A stretch of 64,000 nt of DNA from assembly GCA_946480465.1 (NCBI GenBank), contig CAMLJY010000023.1, positions 18,954 to 82,953 on the forward strand, read 5' to 3'. The translations under genes were made by a program, and so were the position numbers. The notes beneath the pieces were generated by a model. That model ran no database searches and was not told the origin of the DNA. It worked only from the letters and a program-made list of their open reading frames with translations. The stretch is from an uncultured Burkholderiales bacterium. GTDB lineage: Bacteria > Pseudomonadota > Gammaproteobacteria > Burkholderiales > Burkholderiaceae. Below, piece after piece: positions 1 to 8,178 of this stretch; within the stretch, counting starts at the first letter, position 1; the number at the start of each line of letters is the position of its first letter.

Positions 1-48
1 GAGGGCCAGGAAGAGGGCCAGGAAGAGGGCCAGGAAGAGGGCGCGGAG
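1..48. repeat. 12-bp tandem repeat, three exact copies plus a degenerate one
   Basis: The unit GAGGGCCAGGAA occurs three times without change (1-36), followed by a diverged copy. It may continue beyond the window. On the minus strand it encodes Phe-Leu-Ala-Leu units inside a predicted membrane helix. The unit length preserves frame, so copy-number change would lengthen or shorten the hydrophobic stretch. Confidence 0.85.
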
Positions 49-120
49 CAGGGCGAACACGACGGCGAGCGCCGAGGTGCGCACCACGGCGAGCACCACG
101 ACGAGCACCGTGTTGAGCAT
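1..120 (-). CDS. N-terminus of a truncated hydrophobic membrane protein
   Basis: Read on the minus strand from the ATG at 120, the sequence stays open to the window edge and encodes about 40 almost entirely hydrophobic residues (MLNTVLVVVLAVVRTSALAV, then repeated Phe-Leu-Ala-Leu). This looks like one or two transmembrane helices. It is divergent from the histidine kinase that starts at 225. No good ribosome binding site is visible before the ATG, so the start is uncertain. The family is not recognisable from the fragment. Confidence 0.4.
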   Translation of the reverse strand, partial: MLNTVLVVVLAVVRTSALAVVFALLRALFLALFLALFLAL

Positions 121-224
121 CAGGCTCGGCGCCCCGGCATGCGCAGCGATGAGGGCATGCACCCCGACCCCGCCACCCGGCCCGAGCCCGGGCCGGAAGC
201 CGCCCCACGCCACCGGAGGCCTGC

Positions 225-1381
225 ATGTCCGCCACGCTGAGCACCGGGCTGCCGGCGCTGGACGCGGTGCTGCCGCCCGCGGCGCGCCGTGCGCTGTCGG
301 CCTTCGGCGAGCCGGTGGCGCTGCTGCACTGCGGCACGGCCACGCTGCGCTGGACCAGCCCGGCCTGGTGCGCGCTGCTGCCGGCGGGCGCTGCCGGCAC
401 GCCGCTGGCCCGGCTCGATCCCGCGCTGCCCGCGCTGCTGGCCGGGGCCGCGCCCGGTGCGCCCGCCGCGCAGGCCTGGCGCTGGGCGCGGCCGGGGCCT
501 GGGATGCCCAGCTGGTGCCGCACGACGACGAGCACCGCCTGCTGCGCCTGGCCGACCGCCGCGAGCAGGGCCGCGAACTGCAGCGCCAGCTGGACGATCG
601 CGAGCAGCTGCTGTTCACCTCACGCGTTATCTCGGTGGGTGAGATGGCCAGCACGCTGGCCCACGAGCTGAACCAGCCGATCGGCGCCGCGGCCAACCTG
701 TTGCGCGGCCTGCGTGCCCGGCTGGCGCGGCGCCGGCGGCCGGCTGGTCACACCGCCGCGGCGGCACAGGCCGAGGAGGCGCGGGCCGAGGAGGCACAGG
801 CGCTGGACCGCGCCATCGAGCAGGTGATGTTCGCCTCACGCGTGATCGCCCGCATCCGCGAGTTCACGCAGTCCCACCAGCCGCGGCATGCGCGCCTGGA
901 CCTGGGGGCGCTGGTGCGCGCCTGCGCCTCGCTGCTGGACTGGGACCTGCGCCGCAGCGGCGCCGCGCTGGAACTGGTCCTGCCCGAGGCGCCGGTGCGC
1001 GTGCGCGGCGACGAGGTGATGCTGCAGCAGGTGGTGGTGAACCTGATGCGCAACGCGCTGGATGCGCTGCGCAGCGACCCGCCGGCCACGCCGCGGCTGA
1101 GCCTGCGCCTGCTGGTGCGCGGCCGCGAGGCCGAGCTGCAGGTGCGCGACAACGGCTGCGGCCTGGCCGACGATGCGGCGGCCCGGCTCTTCGTGCCCTT
1201 CGCCTCGTCCAAGCCCAACGGCATGGGCATCGGCCTGTCGATCTGCCGCTCCTTCGTCGAGCTGCACCAGGGCCGCCTGTGGTTCAGCCGCAATGCCGAC
1301 CGCGGCGCCACCTTCCACCTGGGGCTGCCGCTGCTTTCGGACGGCAGCGATCCCACGCCATTCACCGGAGCATGCGAGTGA
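225..1381 (+). CDS. FixL-like sensor histidine kinase with an apparent frameshift
   Basis: Soluble sensor kinase partnered with the response regulator that overlaps its end. The start at 225 has a strong ribosome binding site (GGAGG at 215-219). The N-terminal ~85 residues (MSATLSTGLPALDAVL...) read in one frame; from about 470-500 the coding signal moves to the -1 frame and runs to the stop at 1381. The second frame holds the kinase core: H-box (LAHELNQP), N-box (NLMRNALDAL), G1 (DNGCGL) and G2 (GMGIGLS). One base seems to be missing near the G-rich run at 491-498, from mutation or sequencing error. No transmembrane segment is seen. If the shift is real, the gene is a pseudogene or makes a kinase without its input domain. 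Confidence 0.75.
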
Positions 1382-2049
1382 GCACCGTCTACATCGTCGA
1401 CGACAACCCCGAGTTCCGCGAGTCCACCCGCTTCTGGCTCGCCGGCTGCGGCTTCGAGGTGCAGGCCTGGGGCGACCCGCGCGAGGCGGTGGAGGCCCTG
1501 GCCCGGCGCGACCGCGGCGAGCGCTGCTGCCTGATGCTGGACGTGCGCATGCCCGAGCTGTCGGGCCTGGACGTGCACGACCGCCTCAACGCTTGCGGTG
1601 CCGCGCTGCCGGTGATCTACATGAGCGGCCATGCCGACGTGCCGCTGGCGGTGCAGGCGATGCGCAAGGGCGCGGTCACGCTGCTGGAAAAGCCCTTCGA
1701 CGACGAAGCGCTGGAGGCCGCGCTGGAGGCGGCCTTCGCCTCCATCGGCGACGTGGCGCGGGCCGCGGCCGCCGCCGCGTCCGTGCCCGAGCCGTTGCCG
1801 CATGCCGCCGCCGAGGAGGCCGAGGCCGACGAAGCGCAACGCCGCTTCAACAGCCGCGAGGCCTCGCTCACCCCGCGCGAACGCGAGGTGCTGGGCCACG
1901 TGGTGCAGGGCATCTACAACAAGAACATCGCCGACCGCATCGGCCTGTCGATCAAGACCGTCGAGCTGTACCGGGCGCGCGGCATGGCGAAGATGAAGGC
2001 CCGCTCGGTGGCGGAGCTGACGCGGATGATGGTCAGCCGGCGGGCCTGA
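1372..2049 (+). CDS. FixJ/NarL-type response regulator
   Basis: A 225-residue regulator with an N-terminal receiver domain (acidic pair Asp10/Asp11, phospho-acceptor Asp57 in MLDVRMPELSG, conserved Lys in LLEKPFDD) and a C-terminal LuxR-type helix-turn-helix (LTPREREVLGHVVQG ... NKNIADRIGLSIKTVELYRA). It begins inside the last codons of the kinase gene (10-base overlap) behind GGAG, so the two are translationally coupled. It lies immediately upstream of the type III secretion genes (2 bases before the SctQ-like gene), so control of that cluster is a reasonable inference. Confidence 0.9.
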   Translation: MRVSTVYIVDDNPEFRESTRFWLAGCGFEVQAWGDPREAVEALARRDRGERCCLMLDVRMPELSGLDVHDRLNACGAALPVIYMSGHADVPLAVQAMRKGAVTLLEKPFDDEALEAALEAAFASIGDVARAAAAAASVPEPLPHAAAEEAEADEAQRRFNSREASLTPREREVLGHVVQGIYNKNIADRIGLSIKTVELYRARGMAKMKARSVAELTRMMVSRRA

Positions 2050-2050
2050 C

Positions 2051-2980
2051 ATGAGGCGTGACCCCGAGGCACCCGGCCGGGCCGGCGGCGAAACCACCCT
2101 GATCCGCCCCGCGGCCGCCGCAGCGCGCGGCGCAACGTCCCAGGGTACGTGGTTCGAGGCCCCGACACCGCACGGCCCGCTGGCGCTGTGCCTGCACGAG
2201 GCCGGCGGCCCCGCAGCGCATGCCGCGGCGGCGGCGCTGGCCTTGCAGCGCGCCGCCGCGCTGCTGCAGCCCATCGACGACTGGCTCGGCGACGGGGCGC
2301 CGGACTGGCGCTGGGCGCCCGCGCCCGCAACCGGGCCGGACGCGGCGGCGTTGCGCCTGCCCTGGCGCGAGGGCGGCCACCAGCTCATCGCCCCCTGGCG
2401 CTGGCTGCGCGCCTTGCCGCCACCGCCACCGGCACTGGCCGCGGAGCTGCAGTGGCCGGCGATCGAGGCGCGGCTCGGCATCACGCGCCTGCGCCTGGCG
2501 GGCGAGCAACTGCAGCAGCTGGAGCCGGGCGGCGCGCTGCTGCTGCCCGCCTCGATGCGGCCCGGGTGGACCGGCTGGCTGCACGGCAGCGCCGAGCCGG
2601 CCGAGGCCGGCTCGGCGCTGCTGCTGGACGATCCGGCACGGCCGCGCATGCGGCGGCACACGCCGGCCCAAACACAGGCGGGCGAGATAACGCTGGACAT
2701 GGATGGCATGGTCGGCGGCCGGCCGTGCGAGGTGCGCCTGCACCTGACACGCGCCTTGCCCGCCGGCTGCCTGGCGGGCTGGTGCGACGAGCCGCTGCGC
2801 GACGCCATCGCGCCCGACCTGGCCGCCTCGCTGTGGCAATGCGCCGCCGCGCGCGAACCCGAACGCTGCCTGGCCCAGGGCCGCCTGCTGCCCTGGGGCG
2901 ACGGCTGGGCATTGCTGATCGATGGCCTGGGGGAAGAAACGCGACAAGCAGCGGCACAAGCGCACGTTTTGCCCGGCTGA
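2051..2980 (+). CDS. sctQ: SctQ-like type III secretion cytoplasmic ring protein
   Basis: Probable C-ring (sorting platform) component. The 309-residue protein is weakly conserved, but two stretches look like SpoA-type domains: around residues 150-170 (LRLAGEQLQQLEPGGALLLP) and at the C-terminus (CLAQGRLLPWGDGWALLIDGL), matching the usual 'LARGELVEIDGRLGVRI' ending of this family. Position supports it: SctQ normally sits directly before SctR, as here. The C-terminal SpoA signal is weaker than usual, so a different accessory protein remains possible. Confidence 0.55.
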   Translation: MRRDPEAPGRAGGETTLIRPAAAAARGATSQGTWFEAPTPHGPLALCLHEAGGPAAHAAAAALALQRAAALLQPIDDWLGDGAPDWRWAPAPATGPDAAALRLPWREGGHQLIAPWRWLRALPPPPPALAAELQWPAIEARLGITRLRLAGEQLQQLEPGGALLLPASMRPGWTGWLHGSAEPAEAGSALLLDDPARPRMRRHTPAQTQAGEITLDMDGMVGGRPCEVRLHLTRALPAGCLAGWCDEPLRDAIAPDLAASLWQCAAAREPERCLAQGRLLPWGDGWALLIDGLGEETRQAAAQAHVLPG

Positions 2981-3039
2981 TCGCGACCGACCCGCAAAGG
3001 CCTTGAACCGCCGCGCCGGCCGCCGCGACACAGCGGGCC

Positions 3040-3696
3040 ATGGACCTCACGCAATTCACGCCCTCGTCGGCCCTGCTCACCGTCGTCGCGCTGGCGCTGG
3101 CGCCCTTCGTCGCGGTGATGGTGACCTCGTTCACCAAGATCGTCGTCGTGCTCAGTCTGCTGCGCAACGCGCTGGGCCTGCAGCAGGTGCCGCCCAACGT
3201 GGTGCTGAACGGCCTGGCGCTCGTGCTCAGCATCTACGTGATGTACCCGGTGGGCAGCGACATGGCCACCCGCGTGCAGGCCGTGCCCGAGGCCGCCGCC
3301 GGCAGCACGCAGGGCCTGCTGAAGGCCGCGGAAAGCGCCAAGGAGCCGCTGCGCGAGTTCCTGATCCGCCACAGCCGCCCGCTGGAACGCGCCTTCTTCC
3401 TGAAGACCGCGCAGAAGGCGCTGAAGCCGGAACAGGCCGCCGCGCTGACCGAACGCGACTTCCTCGTCGTCGTTCCCGCCTTCACCGTCAGCGAGCTGGC
3501 GGTCGCCTTCGAGATCGGCTTTCTGATCTTCCTGCCTTTCCTGGTGATCGACCTCGTGATCTCCAACGTGCTGATGGCCATGGGGATGATGATGCTGTCG
3601 CCCACCACGGTGTCGATGCCGTTCAAGCTGCTGCTGTTCGTGCTGATCGATGGCTGGGTCAAGCTGACCCACGGCCTGGTGCTGACCTACGCCTGA
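3040..3696 (+). CDS. sctR: Type III secretion export apparatus protein SctR
   Basis: Inner-membrane export-gate protein of the SctR/YscR/FliP family, 218 residues, the usual length. The conserved N-terminal segment (VMVTSFTKIVVVLSLLRNALG), the Pro-Pro-Asn stretch (QQVPPNVVLNGLAL) and the C-terminal double helix (EIGFLIFLPFLVIDLVISNVL ... MMMLSPTTVSMPFKLLLF) are all present. It assembles with SctS and SctT into the export pore. No strong ribosome binding site is seen before the ATG. Intact. Confidence 0.96.
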   Translation: MDLTQFTPSSALLTVVALALAPFVAVMVTSFTKIVVVLSLLRNALGLQQVPPNVVLNGLALVLSIYVMYPVGSDMATRVQAVPEAAAGSTQGLLKAAESAKEPLREFLIRHSRPLERAFFLKTAQKALKPEQAAALTERDFLVVVPAFTVSELAVAFEIGFLIFLPFLVIDLVISNVLMAMGMMMLSPTTVSMPFKLLLFVLIDGWVKLTHGLVLTYA

Positions 3697-3700
3697 TGCC

Positions 3701-3973
3701 ATGGGACACGCCGATATCCTGCAATTGACGCAGCAGGCGCTGTGGTTCGTGCTGCTGCTGTCGGCCCCGCCGATCCTGGTGGCGGCGGTGGTGGGGCTGG
3801 TGATCGCCTTCGTGCAGGCGGCCACGCAGCTGCAGGAGCAGACGCTGCAGTACGTCGCCAAGTTCTTCGCCATCGTCGTCACCATCTTCCTCACCGCCTC
3901 GCTGCTGGGCGGCGGGCTGTACCAGTTCGGCGACCGCGTGTTCACCGACTTCGCCGGCCTGGTCCGGCGCTGA
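3701..3973 (+). CDS. sctS: Type III secretion export apparatus protein SctS
   Basis: A 90-residue protein with two transmembrane hairpin helices and the family signature around GLVIAFVQAATQLQEQTLQYVAKF. Counterpart of flagellar FliQ; it wraps around SctR and SctT in the export gate. It starts 4 bases after the sctR stop, which indicates translational coupling. Length and motifs are normal. Confidence 0.95.
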   Translation: MGHADILQLTQQALWFVLLLSAPPILVAAVVGLVIAFVQAATQLQEQTLQYVAKFFAIVVTIFLTASLLGGGLYQFGDRVFTDFAGLVRR

Positions 3974-3987
3974 TCCCGGTACCGGCA

Positions 3988-4782
3988 ATGGACGGCCTCG
4001 CCCTCGTCACCCCGCTGCGCGAGCTGGTGCTGCTGCTGGGCCTGTCGACCACCCGCGTGGCCGTCGCCTTCCTGCTGGTGCCGCTCTTCACCGCGGACCT
4101 GATTCCCGCCACCGTGCGCAACGCGATGTTCGCCGCCATCGCGCTGATGGCCCTGCTGATGCAGCCGGCGGCGGGCCCGGTGCCGGCGGGCTTCGCGCTG
4201 CTGCCGCTGTTCGCGAAGGAGGCCTTCATCGGCGGTGCGCTGGGCCTGCTGTTCTCCGGCGTGATGTGGGCCTTCGAGATCGCGGGACAGCTGATCGACA
4301 CCAAGGTGGGCATGACGCAGGCGCAGGTGACCGACCCGCTGTCGGGCCACCAGACCTCGCTCACCGGCGCGCTCTTCGCCCGCCTGGCGAGCTGGGTGTT
4401 CATGGCCAGCGGCGGCTTCATGGTGATGATGGCCGCGCTGTTCGAGAGCTATTCGCTGTGGCCCGTGCGGTCCCCGCTGCCCACGCTGGCCGCCGGCGGC
4501 GCGCAACTCTTCGAGGCCGAGTTCGGCCGCGTGATGCTGCTGGGCCTGCTGGTGTCGGCGCCGGCCCTGGTGCTGCTGTACGCGGTGGACGTGGTGCTGG
4601 GCCTGGTCAACCGCTTCGCGCAGCAGCTCAACGTGTTCTCGCTGTCGATGTCGCTGAAGGCCGTGGCCGCGACCTGGATCATCTGGATCCAGCTGGCCAG
4701 CCTGGTGCAGCTGCTGCAGGACGACCTGCTGGCGCGCGGCGGCATCGTGCTGCGCACGCTGCGCGTGCTGTTCGGCGGATGA
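3988..4782 (+). CDS. sctT: Type III secretion export apparatus protein SctT
   Basis: A 264-residue polytopic inner-membrane protein of the SctT/YscT/FliR family. The typical features are the early LGLSTTRVAVAFLLVPLF segment, the central KEAFIGGALGLLFSGVMWAFEIAGQLID region, and the late QQLNVFSLSMSLK stretch. The ATG at 3988 was chosen because it lies 14 bases after sctS ends and gives the family's normal N-terminus; longer in-frame extension would run back through sctS. Confidence 0.94.
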   Translation: MDGLALVTPLRELVLLLGLSTTRVAVAFLLVPLFTADLIPATVRNAMFAAIALMALLMQPAAGPVPAGFALLPLFAKEAFIGGALGLLFSGVMWAFEIAGQLIDTKVGMTQAQVTDPLSGHQTSLTGALFARLASWVFMASGGFMVMMAALFESYSLWPVRSPLPTLAAGGAQLFEAEFGRVMLLGLLVSAPALVLLYAVDVVLGLVNRFAQQLNVFSLSMSLKAVAATWIIWIQLASLVQLLQDDLLARGGIVLRTLRVLFGG

Positions 4783-4795
4783 GCGGGGACCGGCG

Positions 4796-6022
4796 ATGGC
4801 GGACAAGAACGACGGCGGCGACAAGACCGAGCAGCCCACCGCGAAGAAGCTGGACGACGCCCGCAAGAAGGGCGACGTCGCGAAGAGCCGCGAAGTCACC
4901 AGCGCGGTCGGGCTGGTGTTGTGGCTGGCGCTGGTGGCGCTGGCCACCGGCTTCGCGGGCAAGCGCCTCGCTGCGCTGTTCGAGGCCCTCTTCGGCGTCA
5001 TCGGTGCCGGCTGGGCCCACACCGGTTTTGCCGCGGCCGTGCGCAGCATCGGTGCCCTGGCGGCGGAGCTGGGGCTGACGCTGACGGCCATCCTGATCGT
5101 GCCGGCCGCGCTGGTCGGCCTGCTGGTGGACTTCCTGCAGACGGGCCCGGTGCTCAGCTTCGAGAAACTCAGCCCCAAGCTCGAGAACATGGACCCGGTG
5201 GCCGGCGTCAAGCGCATGTTCTCGATGGACCAGCTGGTCGAGGTGATCAAGGCCGTGGCGAAGACCGCGCTGCTGCTGGCGCTGGGCTGGGTGGTCGTGC
5301 GCGGCCTGCTGCCGCAGCTGGTGCTGCTGGGCCGCGCGCCCGAGCTGCCGCCGGCCGCCATCGGCGCGCTGATGAAAAGCCTGACGCTGCAGCTGATGGG
5401 CTGGGCCGTGGGCCTGTTCGCGATGGTGGCGATCCTGGACGCGGTGTACCAGCGCCATGCCTTCCTGAAGAAGATGCGCATGAGCCTGCGCGACATCCGC
5501 CAGGAGATGAAGGACAGCGAGGGCGACCCCCACGTGAAGGCCCAGCGCCGCCAGCTGGCGCAGGAGCTGTCGCAGCGCCCCGCGGCGCAGGCGGCGCGCC
5601 AGGCCAGCGTGCTGGTGGTGAACCCCACGCACGTGGCCATCGCCATCGACTACGACCGCGACAGCTGCCCCGTGCCCACCGTGACCGCCAAGGGCGAGCT
5701 GAGCGAGGCCCGCGCGATGCGCGCCGCGGCCGAGGAGGCGGGCGTGCCCATCGTGCGCAACGTCCCGCTGGCGCGTGACCTGCTGGCGCGCGCCGAGGTC
5801 GGCGACGTGGTGCCGGCCGACCTGTTCGACCTGATCGCCGAGGTCATCCTGTGGGCGCGTGAAGTGCGCGAGCAGGTGGACGCGCAGCGCGCCGCCGGGC
5901 ACGCCGCGGCCTGGGGCCTGCCGCTGCCCGCGGCCGCCGCGCCGCGCCGCCGGGCCGCGCCCGGCCTGGACCTCACCGCCTACCCGGACCGCTCGGCCGG
6001 TCCCTCGCGCGAGCTGCATTGA
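4796..6022 (+). CDS. sctU: Type III secretion autoprotease/substrate switch SctU
   Basis: Export apparatus protein of the SctU/YscU/FlhB family. The N-terminus carries the conserved KTEQPTAKKLDDARKKGDV motif, followed by four transmembrane segments and a cytoplasmic domain. The self-cleavage site NPTH is intact at residues 276-279 (VLVVNPTHVAIAI). At 408 residues it is longer than most (about 350) because of an Ala/Pro/Arg-rich tail of about 45 residues. It follows sctT after 13 bases in the standard QRSTU order. Confidence 0.95.
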   Translation: MADKNDGGDKTEQPTAKKLDDARKKGDVAKSREVTSAVGLVLWLALVALATGFAGKRLAALFEALFGVIGAGWAHTGFAAAVRSIGALAAELGLTLTAILIVPAALVGLLVDFLQTGPVLSFEKLSPKLENMDPVAGVKRMFSMDQLVEVIKAVAKTALLLALGWVVVRGLLPQLVLLGRAPELPPAAIGALMKSLTLQLMGWAVGLFAMVAILDAVYQRHAFLKKMRMSLRDIRQEMKDSEGDPHVKAQRRQLAQELSQRPAAQAARQASVLVVNPTHVAIAIDYDRDSCPVPTVTAKGELSEARAMRAAAEEAGVPIVRNVPLARDLLARAEVGDVVPADLFDLIAEVILWAREVREQVDAQRAAGHAAAWGLPLPAAAAPRRRAAPGLDLTAYPDRSAGPSRELH

Positions 6023-6044
6023 AGGCAAGGAAAGGAACCACCCG

Positions 6045-6365
6045 ATGGAATCGTTCGCCATGAACTTCGTCGCCACCATGCTGGCGCTGGGCTTCGTCAT
6101 CGCATTGGCGTGGCTGTGCCTGCGTTTCCTGAAGGGCCGGCTGCAGCCCCGCGCCGCGCCGGGCCGCGCGGACGACGCGCTGCGCTTCGTGCGGGCGCTG
6201 CCGCTGGGGGCGAAGGAGCGCGTCGTCATCGTCGAGCACCGCGGCCAGCGCTGGATGCTGGGCGTGGCGGCGGGCGGCATCAGCGCGCTGGCGCACTGGC
6301 CGGCGCAGGGCGGCGATCCGGCGGCCGATGACGTCCAAAAAGAGCGTCATCACGCGATCGGCTGA
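6045..6365 (+). CDS. FliO-like membrane protein at the end of the type III operon
   Basis: A 106-residue protein with one N-terminal transmembrane helix (FVATMLALGFVIALAWLCLRFL) and a small cytoplasmic domain whose RFVRALPLGAKERVVIVEHR ... WMLGVAAGGISAL pattern matches FliO, the flagellar factor that helps assemble FliP (the SctR counterpart). The start at 6045 has a purine-rich AAGGAAAGGAA site in front and lies 22 bases after sctU. FliO-like proteins are not standard members of non-flagellar type III operons, so the position is unusual. Confidence 0.65.
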   Translation: MESFAMNFVATMLALGFVIALAWLCLRFLKGRLQPRAAPGRADDALRFVRALPLGAKERVVIVEHRGQRWMLGVAAGGISALAHWPAQGGDPAADDVQKERHHAIG

Positions 6366-6370
6366 AGCCA

Positions 6371-6386
6371 TTGGGAACGCTCCCAA
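6371..6386. promoter_or_regulatory. Short perfect inverted repeat after the FliO-like gene
   Basis: TTGGGA-ACGC-TCCCAA, a 6-bp stem with a 4-base loop, 5 bases after the stop at 6365. There is no T-run, so it is either a weak terminator or an operator within the 241-base gap before 6607. Nothing else recognisable lies in that gap. Confidence 0.3.
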
Positions 6387-6606
6387 CTGCCGATCGTCCC
6401 GACTTACGAAAAGCGTTCGCCTCGCCTGTAATGAAGCTGTCCACGGCGCGAATGCAAACCGAAAGAAGGCAGCGAGTCGTTGGTCCATCGAGTGCCGAGA
6501 GCGGGAACGACGAGCCCGGTCGAGGTGCAAACGCCAAGCCAAGCAATCGACAACCCCGGGGCGGGACGCGACATCCGCCGATGCCCCGACACACGGAGCA
6601 AACATC

Positions 6607-7227
6607 ATGATCTCTTTCGACAACATCATCGGTGCCGCCAGCAAGATCGCCGGTGCCGCGGCCTCCGCCGCCACCATGGCCGTGATGGCGCCGGCCGGCC
6701 TGCTGCCGGCGGCGCTGGTGGCCGGCACCATGGGCAACCTGGTCTCGCAGGGCATCGGGCAAGCCCTGACCGGCGCCGCGCAGACGCTGTGCCAGGTCGC
6801 CGGCATGCCGAAGTTCATCGCCAGCGAAGTCGCCGACCTGGTCGGCAAGGTGCTGGACAAGCTGCTGCAGCCCACCGGCTGCGAACAGCAGGCCAAGGAC
6901 TGCTGCGGCGGCGCCTACGACAACTTCGTCGACCAGCTCTGCGGCAGCATCGTGCAGAACGCCATCGAGGAAATGAAGGGCGGCGGCGGCAAGGGCGGCA
7001 ACAGCTGGTTCGAAGCGCTGGCCAAGGCCCTGGGCAAGGCGCTGGACGCCCAGGCCGCCGAGGTGCAGAAGCTGTCCGACGCAGTGCAGGGCCAGAACGC
7101 GCAGGACAACCCCAGCGGCTTCACCGACCTGCAGGCCGCCTCGCAGCGCATGAGCTTCATGATGAGCGCCGCCGACCAGGTGCTGAAGACCCTGGGCGAA
7201 GGCCTGGGCTCCCTGGCGCGCAAGTAA
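6607..7227 (+). CDS. Unrecognised 206-residue protein, candidate type III secreted structural protein
   Basis: Family not recognised. The start at 6607 has GGAG at 6595-6598. Residues 5-60 are a long Ala/Gly-rich hydrophobic stretch. A central segment has four cysteines (CEQQAKDCCGGAYDNF ... LCG) and a Gly/Lys-rich turn (GGGGKGGN). The C-terminal ~60 residues form an amphipathic helix ending MSAADQVLKTLGEGLGSLARK. Small size, helical C-terminus and position after the export genes suggest a secreted filament, needle or translocator-type protein, but that is inference. Confidence 0.6.
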   Translation: MISFDNIIGAASKIAGAAASAATMAVMAPAGLLPAALVAGTMGNLVSQGIGQALTGAAQTLCQVAGMPKFIASEVADLVGKVLDKLLQPTGCEQQAKDCCGGAYDNFVDQLCGSIVQNAIEEMKGGGGKGGNSWFEALAKALGKALDAQAAEVQKLSDAVQGQNAQDNPSGFTDLQAASQRMSFMMSAADQVLKTLGEGLGSLARK

Positions 7228-7356
7228 GCGCGGTGCATGACGCGTGCGGCCCGGCTCCGCACGCCCTGCGGGGCAAGGGTGCACGACGCTCTTGCCCCGT
7301 TCTTCGTTCAACGATGCCCCGGCGGCCCATGACGCCGCCGGTGGCAGGAGAGTCCG

Positions 7357-7716
7357 ATGAGCCTGCCGATGGACTTCAGCACCGCGCTCTGGTGGCGGTC
7401 GGTGCCCCGATGGGAGTGGGAGCCGCTGCCGCCTCCGCCTGCGGGCGACGTGCCCGCGCCGCCGGCCGATGGCGACCGTGCGGCGCGGCCGGCCCTGCCC
7501 GCGGGCGGCGAGCGTGAAGGCTTTCGCCTGGTCTTCAAGGGCTACCAGATCTCGGCCAGCCTGTTCTGGTACCCCGCCGATTCCGCGCTGTCGCGCCCGT
7601 GGTTGCGGCATGACGACACGGCCGGCGAGCGCCGAGTGCGCAGCCCGGCGGACGCCGCGGCCCGCATCGCCGCCGATGGCGCCGATGGCGACGATGGCAA
7701 GGCGGGGCCGGCATGA
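7357..7716 (+). CDS. Hypothetical protein, 119 residues
   Basis: No recognised family. The start has AGGAGAG eight bases upstream. The N-terminus is Trp- and Pro-rich (ALWWRSVPRWEWEPLPPPPAG), then comes one compact stretch (REGFRLVFKGYQISASLFWYPAD) and an acidic, low-complexity tail. It overlaps the next gene by 4 bases (ATGA), so both belong to one transcription unit downstream of the type III genes. Confidence 0.55.
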   Translation: MSLPMDFSTALWWRSVPRWEWEPLPPPPAGDVPAPPADGDRAARPALPAGGEREGFRLVFKGYQISASLFWYPADSALSRPWLRHDDTAGERRVRSPADAAARIAADGADGDDGKAGPA

Positions 7717-8153
7717 TCCGCGCCGCCGACCTGATGCCGCTGCCGCCCGGCGGCCCGGCCGCCGGCGGCACCGGGCCGGTGCCGTCCGCGGGGGATGGCG
7801 GTGGCGGCGTGCTGAACCCGTCGTCGTGGTTCGACGGCGACGCGTTCAGCGCGGACACGCGCATCGGCGTGGCGCTGGGCAGCGCCAGCCGCGGCCTGAG
7901 CGTGGCCCAGCATGCCGAGCGGGTGTTGGGCCACCTGTGCGGCGAGGCAGGGGCCGGGCGGTGCGGGGCGCTGCGCGACCCGCGTGGCGACTTGCACGGT
8001 GATCTGCACGGTGATCTGCACGGTGATCTGCACGGCGATCTGCACGGCAATCTGCACGGCGACTCGCACGGCGACTCGCACGGCGACTCGCACGGCGACT
8101 CGCACGGCCACCCGCTTGGCGACCTCGGCGGCGGGCCGCCGCGCCGTGCCTGA
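7713..8153 (+). CDS. Hypothetical protein with Gly-Asp-Leu/Ser-His tandem repeats
   Basis: A 146-residue protein of unknown function. Residues 1-90 have no recognised domain. Residues 92-131 are ten four-residue units (five GDLH, one GNLH, four GDSH), followed by a Gly/Pro-rich end. The alternating Asp and His could bind divalent metal, an inference only. It overlaps the preceding gene by 4 bases. The repeated part is probably unstable in length because the DNA repeats are nearly identical. Confidence 0.55.
   Translation: MIRAADLMPLPPGGPAAGGTGPVPSAGDGGGGVLNPSSWFDGDAFSADTRIGVALGSASRGLSVAQHAERVLGHLCGEAGAGRCGALRDPRGDLHGDLHGDLHGDLHGDLHGNLHGDSHGDSHGDSHGDSHGHPLGDLGGGPPRRA
7986..8105. repeat. Ten 12-bp tandem repeats inside a coding region
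   Basis: Unit GGNGAYYTGCAC or GGCGACTCGCAC, in frame, encoding Gly-Asp-Leu-His (five), Gly-Asn-Leu-His (one) and Gly-Asp-Ser-His (four). The two unit types are grouped rather than mixed, which implies two successive local expansions. Confidence 0.95.
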
Positions 8154-8178
8154 CGCCACCATATAACGGAGAAAGGAC

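Noticed and set aside
748..5646. A 1632-codon open frame on the minus strand
   Set aside because: It lies antisense to sctQ-sctU and the two-component genes, is rich in His, Gln and Arg without domains, and is a product of very high GC. The plus-strand genes have clear families.
6607..7227. Assignment as Bsp22 or EspA
   Set aside because: Length is similar, but the remembered sequences do not match beyond a general helical C-terminus.
7986..8105. CRISPR-like array
   Set aside because: Units are 12 bp, contiguous and in frame with a gene; there are no spacers and no cas genes.
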